Below the pieces are notes generated by a model that worked only from the letters and a program-made list of their open reading frames with translations, was not told the origin of the DNA and ran no database searches. A stretch of DNA of 8,804 nucleotides from Thermoprotei archaeon (GTDB lineage Archaea > Thermoproteota > Thermoprotei > QMSL01 > B3-G16), in contig QMSL01000049.1 in NCBI GenBank assembly GCA_003649665.1, forward strand, positions 1 through 8,804. Reading direction: 5' to 3'. The stretch's first letter is position 1. Every line of letters starts with the position of its first letter. Positions 1 to 5,540 of this stretch are shown here, one piece after another. Position numbers and translations under genes: made by a program.

Positions 1-72
1 GGCGTAAGCGCAGGATCAGCATTATGTTGGTTCATAGGAGGAGTTGCAGCATTACCGAAGTACATAGGGTAA
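1..72 (+). CDS. C-terminal end of a second DUF6784/DUF6785-type membrane protein (partial)
   Basis: The first 23 codons are open in frame 1 and end at TAA (70-72). They read GVSAGSALCWFIGGVAALPK and then YIG. This resembles the last residues of the 664-residue membrane protein at 1079-3073, which ends GITTGGTMAWFVGAMAAMIR and then TLTG: both share G-[IV]-[ST]-x-G-[GS], then WF-[VI]-G and AA-[LM]. The simplest reading is that a paralogous OPT-like transporter gene enters from the left on the opposite strand. It would be a polytopic cytoplasmic membrane protein, and this piece its final transmembrane helix. Only the tail is visible, so full length, start and intactness are unknown. The match is short, but the pattern (not just hydrophobicity) is shared and the end point is the same. 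A chance hydrophobic tail remains possible. Confidence 0.6.
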   Translation, partial: GVSAGSALCWFIGGVAALPKYIG

Positions 73-144
73 CAGAGAGGAGCTTGTAAAATATGCGAAT
101 AGGATATACAAAATCAACACTATGTTTTTGACAAAAGCTGAGAG

Positions 145-156
145 AAAAGCGCTTTT
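145..156. repeat. 12-bp perfect palindrome AAAAGCGCTTTT
   Basis: The palindrome lies just beyond the end of the NosD remnant and downstream of the left-edge gene, in a convergent spacer. It is followed on the + strand by AT-rich sequence (AAATAATTATATAT). The stem would be weak as RNA, so a protein-binding site or a bidirectional end-of-transcript element is as likely as a hairpin terminator. The function is unknown. Confidence 0.35.
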
Positions 157-162
157 AAATAA

Positions 163-989
163 TTATATATTAATTATGAAGAAGGTCATGGTTACTAGAT
201 ATGATTTATAATATAGATTACGATTTGTAATATATGGTAGATCACCTATGCCATCTCCATTATTACCAGTACCGTTATAGTCACTCCAGTAATTACCCAC
301 CTTTAACGTTTCATTAACCAGGTGTTGAATGATTCAAGGCTATAGACTTGCTAAGTATTGTTAACGAACCTATTTAGATAGAATACGTTATGTGAGGAAG
401 ACTCAAGACAGACACCGTAATAATTGCCCTGTATTATATTACTAAATATGATATTGTCGCATGAATATTCCTTAAGGGCTATACCATAGCCTTCGTTGCT
501 CCTCACAGTATTATTAGCTATGAAGCTATTCAAAGACTCGAAAAGAATTATGTCGCACTCTTTGTTTCGTATTAAAATTATCAGTTATAGTATTATCACT
601 CGAGGAGGATGGGTGAATTCTAGCATCGTTGTTTCGTATGATATTCTTAGTTATAATACTACTTATTAAGGCATTAGAAAGGAATACGCCAATATCACCT
701 AGGAAACTAGTATTGTTATAGACGACATTGCCCTGTATATTGTTATTAAAGGAATCTTGAAGGTCAATCCCACACTCATTGTTCTTTAAGGTATGGTCAA
801 TTATATGATTTAGTGAGGAGTATTGTCCAAAATAACATAGATAGCATCCTGCACGGTATTGTTAACGATAACATTACTACATGCATAATAAGGATTAATT
901 CAAACAAGGCCTCCTTTAATAAGGTTGTCGGCTATAGCATTATTTGAAGACCTTATGTTAATCAGGAGAATGATAAGACTCTTAATTGA
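163..989 (-). pseudogene. Decayed NosD-like right-handed beta-helix surface protein
   Basis: Reading the minus strand and changing frame gives an almost continuous parallel beta-helix protein of about 270 residues. Segment A (989 to about 825) includes SSNNAIADNLI and NVIVNNTVQDAIY. Segment B (828-574) is open and has repeats such as KNNECGIDLQDS, GNVVYNNTS and KNIIRNNDA. Segment C (572-321) includes NSFIANNTVRSNEGYGIAL and FVNNT. Segment D (318-163) carries the C-terminal hallmark GNYWSDYNG followed by GDGIGDLPY, then runs to TAA at 163-165. Frameshifts fall near 813-828, 571-576 and 316-320. In-frame stops are TGA at 900-902 and TAG at 351-353, the latter in the family context NNT-x-QVYS where glutamine is usual, so CAG to TAG is likely. 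No N-terminal signal or start is found, and a further TAG (990-992) closes the upstream end. Intact relatives are secreted repeat proteins of the NosD/PbH1 type. This copy is surely not expressed as one protein. Confidence 0.88.
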
Positions 990-1055
990 CTAGATCCATA
1001 AGGCTGTTTCAAGATAGCGAAAACAAAATCTATAATGTATAGAATAAATGAGGGA

Positions 1056-1069
1056 AATTAACTAAAAAT
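1056..1069 (-). terminator. T-rich stretch after the OPT-like gene
   Basis: On the minus strand, directly after the stop codon of the 664-residue membrane protein, the RNA-like strand reads ATTATTTTTAGTTAATTT. It includes a run of five T and no strong hairpin. Archaeal termination often relies on such T-rich tracts, so this is a plausible terminator, judged by position and composition only. The rest of 990-1078 shows no gene. Confidence 0.35.
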
Positions 1070-1078
1070 AATTCCTTT

Positions 1079-3073
1079 TTATCCTGTTAGCGTTCTTATC
1101 ATTGCTGCCATTGCTCCAACGAACCATGCCATTGTGCCACCTGTAGTTATGCCAGCTGCTGTGGGTATCAGTATGTCGTCATGCATTCTCATACCGCCTA
1201 TCTTGATCGCTAAATACTTCACAACCCATGGTACTAACCATAGCATTGGCGCTAAGAATAAGTAATTCCATCCTACGTAGACGCCTACTGGATCAAATGG
1301 CCACCATACAAACCTCATCCTCAAGTAGGATAGTATACCTATAACTATAGCGCCCACTATCAGATGCAGCCAATATGGCTTGATAGCAGGATATTTCTGT
1401 ATAAACATTGGCTGTACACGCCACCAGACATATCCTGTATCTCCTACGCCCTTCACAGTTCTAGCCATGCCGAAGGTATAGTACCACTTCGTTACGAATA
1501 TCCAAGGTACTATTGAGCCTATTAAACCAGATAAAAGCAGTACGATGAACATGTCTCTAGCTCTAACTCCTGCATCCTTAGCTATCCTGTAACATATACC
1601 CATCGCGTATGCATTGTTAGATAACCTTGCTATCTCCCTAGAGGGACCAAAGGCAACAGTATTCACGTAGCTGTATGTAACATCACTTACACTAACAACG
1701 TCCTTGTAGTAGTAGGATAGCGGGAATGCTAAATTAGTGTCCTCATGTAGTCCTGTGCACCATGACGTTACATATGGGACTAATCCCGCAATCCTAGCTC
1801 CGCTCATATTTGATGCGAAGAAGAACAATAATAGTACAATAGCACCGCCCAAGGCTGCTCCTGCAGCATATAACATTAATACTATGAGAATTGCTGAACA
1901 TATGAATAATGCCCATAGGATACTATAGGGAACATCCTCTTCCTCTCCCTTACTTGCACTCTTAGTTACTCTTAAGGTCTCTGCAAAGTATTTCCAGTTG
2001 AGTATGATCCAGAATACTATAATCGATATCTCCATTCCCACATATACTGCGTGAAGCTTAAGTGGAGGTTGGGATCCGAACATTAATTCACGACCTATCG
2101 TACCCTGCTTTGTTACTCCGGAGTAGTAACCCTTGAGATATGCTACTTGGCATATTATTAATAGGGCTAATGACGTGGCTCCTGCAGTAAGTAGTATGTC
2201 TAATGGAGCTAATAATGCTGTAGCATAGTATACAATGTTTGCAGGTATAGCTAGGGGACCAGCAATCTTAGAACCAAGTTCTGGAAGGCTACCAGCATCT
2301 ATGGTTCCCATCCAAAAGCCCCAATAAGGTGGCTCACGGCTCCATCCGTATATATCTGGGAACCACGGTATTATTGCCTTTATTAATGGTGGCATCATGT
2401 AGAAGAAACCGAAGACCATACCAGCAAGGAACCATAAGAGCCTTGTCTCTGGTGGTTGACCTTTTAACCTTCTCTCAGGGGTTGCAGTTACTAATGGTAT
2501 ACTCCATGTATAGCTGTGTGGGAATGGTAGTAACTCTATGTCTATCCATCTCCTCCTCACAATTGATATGAAGCTTAGGTTCAATAGGAACCATGAGAAG
2601 CTGAAGAGAATCCACCATAGTAATACTGGTGCCCAGGCACTCCATGGTACTTTGACACCACCACTCGTTATGTACTGTATATATTGTAACTCTGGTCCCC
2701 AAACCCAGCTAAGAGCTTCTTTATAAGGTGAGGGAGCCATCCTGCTACCTAACATATGGGTAAATATTGGACATATAGTATTTCCGAGATAGTATTGATA
2801 AACGGTCATTATTGTTACAGCGCTTATCAGTGCTATATGACCACCTTTAACCTTCTCTGGAAAGAGGTTCCCTATTATTATCGCTAGGAATAACACTAAG
2901 TACGGTAGACCTATAGCACCTGCTGAGAGGTTGTTCACACCCGCCCATCCGGGAGTATACATCCATGCAAGATGTGCACCTATTGTACTCAGTATGGCGA
3001 TTATCATTACGATGAGGAGGAAGCGTTTGGAAATGTACGTTACGCGCTTAACCTCAGCTCCTGATGATGACAT
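1079..3073 (-). CDS. OPT-like polytopic membrane protein (DUF6785/DUF6784 type), putative transporter
   Basis: A 664-residue, very hydrophobic protein with roughly 12 or more membrane segments. After a short charged N-terminus come helices near residues 17-38, 53-69 and 77-95. A loop then leads to helices near 148-172, 212-232, 275-310, 343-358, 383-420 and 505-528, with more at 565-583, 600-625 and 635-660. Motifs that look family-specific are LLPFPHSYTW (181-190), SGARIAG (424-430) and LRMRFVWWPFDPVGVYVG (584-601). The last resembles the R-F-x-WWP-x-x-P-x-G signature I associate with DUF6784. These families sit near the oligopeptide transporter superfamily, but their substrates are not established. 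The ATG at 3073 is preceded by GAGGGG (3082-3087) at a suitable distance. The gene diverges from the surface-protein operon and may share its control. A transport role, perhaps for the hydrolase product, is inference. Confidence 0.75.
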   Translation of the reverse strand: MSSSGAEVKRVTYISKRFLLIVMIIAILSTIGAHLAWMYTPGWAGVNNLSAGAIGLPYLVLFLAIIIGNLFPEKVKGGHIALISAVTIMTVYQYYLGNTICPIFTHMLGSRMAPSPYKEALSWVWGPELQYIQYITSGGVKVPWSAWAPVLLWWILFSFSWFLLNLSFISIVRRRWIDIELLPFPHSYTWSIPLVTATPERRLKGQPPETRLLWFLAGMVFGFFYMMPPLIKAIIPWFPDIYGWSREPPYWGFWMGTIDAGSLPELGSKIAGPLAIPANIVYYATALLAPLDILLTAGATSLALLIICQVAYLKGYYSGVTKQGTIGRELMFGSQPPLKLHAVYVGMEISIIVFWIILNWKYFAETLRVTKSASKGEEEDVPYSILWALFICSAILIVLMLYAAGAALGGAIVLLLFFFASNMSGARIAGLVPYVTSWCTGLHEDTNLAFPLSYYYKDVVSVSDVTYSYVNTVAFGPSREIARLSNNAYAMGICYRIAKDAGVRARDMFIVLLLSGLIGSIVPWIFVTKWYYTFGMARTVKGVGDTGYVWWRVQPMFIQKYPAIKPYWLHLIVGAIVIGILSYLRMRFVWWPFDPVGVYVGWNYLFLAPMLWLVPWVVKYLAIKIGGMRMHDDILIPTAAGITTGGTMAWFVGAMAAMIRTLTG

Positions 3074-3081
3074 ACGGCATA

Positions 3082-3120
3082 CCCCTCGATAACTCCCATC
3101 TTAGGAATCTATATACTTTC
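3082..3120 (-). promoter_or_regulatory. Promoter and ribosome binding site of the OPT-like gene
   Basis: On the minus strand GAAAG (BRE-like, 3116-3120) is followed by TATATAG (3109-3115), centred about 39 bases before the ATG at 3073. A start site some 26 bases further on would leave a leader of about 12 bases that includes GAGGGG (3082-3087). This supports the chosen start. It is read from sequence alone; no start site has been mapped. Confidence 0.5.
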
Positions 3121-3146
3121 AGTGTAATAAAGTAATACGGCATAAA

Positions 3147-3156
3147 CTATATATAA
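3147..3156 (+). promoter_or_regulatory. TATA box of the surface-protein operon
   Basis: CTATATATAA is centred about 28 bases before the ATG at 3180 and 25 before the GTG at 3177. Archaeal transcription would then begin at or within a few bases of 3180, giving a leaderless mRNA. No Shine-Dalgarno-like sequence precedes the start, which fits. The box lies about 40 bases from the opposing TATA box of the divergent membrane-protein gene. Confidence 0.55.
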
Positions 3157-3179
3157 TTTTCATCAATAAAAAGTACGTG

Positions 3180-4322
3180 ATGCATATGCGGATAATATTT
3201 AGGTTATTAACAGTTCTCCTTACAGTAACAGTATTAATACTAATACCTATTATAACAAGTACTAACTTAGCTTATGCTACAGAAGCTACAAAGCTAAGCT
3301 GGCAGGTGACAGCAAACGACATTACGATAGTCTCTCCAGCCTTTGAGATACACGTTTCTAAGACAGGTGGTATTAGCTCTTACCTTTTTGCCGGTATGCA
3401 AGTCCAAAACATCGGCTTACTAATACACCCGCATGGAGGGGGTTGGTATTTTACGACAACTTATGGCACTATGCTGAAGGATCCTATAGTAGAGCAATTT
3501 GAGAGAGGTGTGAAGATAGTGACCTTCGCGAGATGGGATAATCCAGATTACGATATGCACTTTGATATAACAATGGAACATTACGTCTATGAAACAGGAG
3601 CGGTTATAATATCCGTTCTAATTCAAACATGGCAGGACACGCCCTCTATCGGTTTTGCATCTAAAATTTTCCAGCTACCACCAGATATATTCAAGGGCTC
3701 CTCTGTTGAGGGATATTATGGAGGTTCTCTCGCCTTTAGCTCTACGATACCATCAGAGAAGACCTGGTTGATAGGGAAGGGCTTCACGCAAGTACTTATC
3801 ATTACGCAACGAACTGTCAGTATAGTTTATGTAAACTTAGATCCCATTGTAGATATGGAAATAAACTGGCCATACTTTATTGAAGCAAAGACAAAATTCA
3901 CAAAGAACTTTCCGGTATACAAGGGTCAAGAGCTAAAGCTAATGTTTCTATTCTGGATGCATGATAAGGGAGAAGATTTCAATAAGCGATTAGTCCAACT
4001 CTTTACAAAGCTTTCCGATGCTATGGCTAAGATAGAGCAAGGCAAGACCGCTTTTAAGATATCCATGGCGAGGAAAAGCTTAATTAAAGCAGAGGAATCA
4101 ATACCTGAGGCTTTAAATGCTATCGCTTTGGCTGACCTTAGTAAAGCTGAAGAACTAGTCAACAACGTTTACAATCTTGCAAGACGTGGATATCTAACGG
4201 AGGTCAGAGTTAGAACGAGTATCTACATATTAATACCATTAGCCATTAGTATAACGCTTCTTATATGGGCTAAAATTAAGTGGACTGGGAGGTTAATAGG
4301 AGCGAAGGTTAAGGCTAAGTGA
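3180..4322 (+). CDS. Membrane-tethered surface protein with beta-rich ectodomain, paralog A
   Basis: 380 residues from the ATG at 3180. A GTG at 3177 and an ATG at 3186 are alternatives; 3180 suits a leaderless start best. A signal peptide covers about residues 4-33, with likely cleavage after NLAYA. A beta-rich ectodomain follows to about residue 265, rich in aromatics (GGGWYF, WPYF), then a charged helical stalk (about 265-338, with KAEES and SKAEELVNN). The C-terminal anchor has R-x-R-T-x-IYILIP leading into a single helix (about 347-364) and a basic cytoplasmic tail. The protein should face outward, held by its C-terminus. It is clearly paralogous to the next gene: both share K-[LV]-SW-[QE]-V near the mature N-terminus, GISS, IGL, GW, a P-x-VE-x-x-E-x-G stretch and the YILIP anchor. 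I do not recognise the family. A mutarotase-like beta-sandwich with a glycan-binding role is only a guess from context. Confidence 0.85.
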   Translation: MHMRIIFRLLTVLLTVTVLILIPIITSTNLAYATEATKLSWQVTANDITIVSPAFEIHVSKTGGISSYLFAGMQVQNIGLLIHPHGGGWYFTTTYGTMLKDPIVEQFERGVKIVTFARWDNPDYDMHFDITMEHYVYETGAVIISVLIQTWQDTPSIGFASKIFQLPPDIFKGSSVEGYYGGSLAFSSTIPSEKTWLIGKGFTQVLIITQRTVSIVYVNLDPIVDMEINWPYFIEAKTKFTKNFPVYKGQELKLMFLFWMHDKGEDFNKRLVQLFTKLSDAMAKIEQGKTAFKISMARKSLIKAEESIPEALNAIALADLSKAEELVNNVYNLARRGYLTEVRVRTSIYILIPLAISITLLIWAKIKWTGRLIGAKVKAK

Positions 4323-4325
4323 TGT

Positions 4326-4333
4326 GGGGGTGA
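4326..4333 (+). promoter_or_regulatory. Shine-Dalgarno site deciding the start of paralog B
   Basis: GGGGGTGA differs from the ideal GGAGGTGA by one base. It lies 8 bases before the ATG at 4342 but only 2 before the ATG at 4336, and it overlaps the possible GTG starts at 4324 and 4330. The spacing favours 4342. An SD before an operon-internal gene, with leaderless operon heads, is the usual pattern in this archaeal group. Confidence 0.6.
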
Positions 4334-4341
4334 ATATGAGA

Positions 4342-5490
4342 ATGAGGAAATATGTATTCAATATAATAAAGTTAACAATTGTTCTCATGCTGCTAGTGCT
4401 TCCATTGTTTTCCATAATGCCAACGAGAGGACAAGGTAAGGTCTCTTGGGAAGTAAGTGGTAACGCCGTTGATGTTACCATTGATAATATCAACGTGCAA
4501 ATAGTAGGTCAGACGGGGATAAGTAGCATATCAATAGGCGGTGTAACAATTGTTAGCGCTATAGGTCTTGCACCATTCGCTCCTGGTTGGCAATGGGTTG
4601 GTGCTACTTGGTATTATGGTGAGGTTTTGGAAACTCCAACTGTTGAGCCTATCGAGGGCGGCATTAGGGTTAGAACTCACGCAAGGTTCCCACCAGGATG
4701 TGGACAGTACTTCGAGTTCGTAGGCATATACACGATATACGATACGGGAATGATAATTGCGAACTACACAATAACAGCATACGATAATACTGACATACAG
4801 GACATATTACTTTATGTAATATTCCCGGTAAACTTAGTGGCCGGAAAGATGATAAACATAGCGTACGGAGGAACTACTAGTGGTGTCCTCATACCGCCGA
4901 AGTACAAGGGATTCATGATCTCATCGGGTTCATTCGTGGCAGCTTATCTCTCACTGCCCCAAGGGGACATAATAATAGTCACATTGGATCCACCAACATT
5001 AAGCTATGAGATCTCCGATACCAGAGCTTGGGGAGGAGGAAATATAGAGTTCAAGGGACACTTAGCATCTGCAGGTACAGTACTTAAGGGTACGGAGTAT
5101 AAGGTCTCCTTGATAATCTACCCACACACAAAGGGCACTCAGTTCACCAGTAGCTTCGTAGAGTTATTTAACTATCTAGGAACACTAGAGGGAGAGATAA
5201 AGAGTATGAAGAGCCTCCGCTATGAGTTCAGAACGCCAATGGGTGCGAAGCTATTTAAGAAGTGTGAAGAGGAGTTCAATTTAGCTAAGAGCGCATTTAG
5301 TAAAGGGGATGTAGAAGGAGCATATGCTCATGCGCAAAACGCTCTAAAGTTACTACAGGATACAAGGAGAGTAGAGAGGAACTGGAGAATAACACTGTAC
5401 ATACTAATACCAGGAGTAATTGAGCTAGCCATAATATTACTGGTTGTCAGAACAGCTATAAGAAAGTCAAGAAGTATAGAGAGTACATAA
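4342..5490 (+). CDS. Membrane-tethered surface protein with beta-rich ectodomain, paralog B
   Basis: 382 residues from the ATG at 4342, 19 bases after the stop of paralog A and almost certainly cotranscribed. The layout is the same. A signal peptide covers about residues 1-30 (hydrophobic LTIVLMLLVLPLF, then PTRGQG). The beta-rich ectodomain runs to about 270 and has GISSISIGG, APGWQWVGATWYYG, a P-x-VEP-x-EGG stretch and IYTIYDTGMII. A helical stalk (about 280-345) has alanine- and leucine-spaced heptads, and the anchor TLYILIP begins one helix followed by the basic tail RTAIRKSRS. Identity with paralog A is modest and spread along the whole length, which points to an old duplication and probably different or cooperating jobs. 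The family is unrecognised. No catalytic motif is evident, so binding, scaffolding or substrate presentation beside the downstream hydrolase is inferred. N-glycosylation sequons such as NYT (about 141-143) suit an exposed archaeal protein. Confidence 0.85.
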   Translation: MRKYVFNIIKLTIVLMLLVLPLFSIMPTRGQGKVSWEVSGNAVDVTIDNINVQIVGQTGISSISIGGVTIVSAIGLAPFAPGWQWVGATWYYGEVLETPTVEPIEGGIRVRTHARFPPGCGQYFEFVGIYTIYDTGMIIANYTITAYDNTDIQDILLYVIFPVNLVAGKMINIAYGGTTSGVLIPPKYKGFMISSGSFVAAYLSLPQGDIIIVTLDPPTLSYEISDTRAWGGGNIEFKGHLASAGTVLKGTEYKVSLIIYPHTKGTQFTSSFVELFNYLGTLEGEIKSMKSLRYEFRTPMGAKLFKKCEEEFNLAKSAFSKGDVEGAYAHAQNALKLLQDTRRVERNWRITLYILIPGVIELAIILLVVRTAIRKSRSIEST

Positions 5491-5494
5491 AATC

Positions 5495-5529
5495 ATTAAG
5501 AAGTTTATTTATAAATTAACCTTCTTAAT
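5495..5529. promoter_or_regulatory. Inverted repeat enclosing the hydrolase TATA box (candidate operator)
   Basis: Perfect 9-base arms ATTAAGAAG (5495-5503) and CTTCTTAAT (5521-5529) flank an AT-rich core. With two mismatches the symmetry continues inward almost to the centre. The core holds TTTATAAAT (5508-5516), centred 29 bases before the ATG at 5541, so it is the likely TATA box of a leaderless hydrolase mRNA. A dimeric regulator on the arms would compete with TBP/TFB. A hairpin ending the upstream operon is the alternative, but no T-run follows the second arm. Confidence 0.55.
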
Positions 5530-5540
5530 TCAATAGTGTT

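Noticed and set aside
1737..2726. Several 60-80 codon open frames overlapping the OPT-like gene
   Set aside because: They lie inside a long gene with strong membrane-protein signatures and show no independent start signals or motifs.
4324..4341. Starts at GTG 4324, GTG 4330 or ATG 4336 for paralog B
   Set aside because: They overlap or crowd the GGGGGTGA site. ATG 4342 has proper spacing and begins a normal signal peptide.
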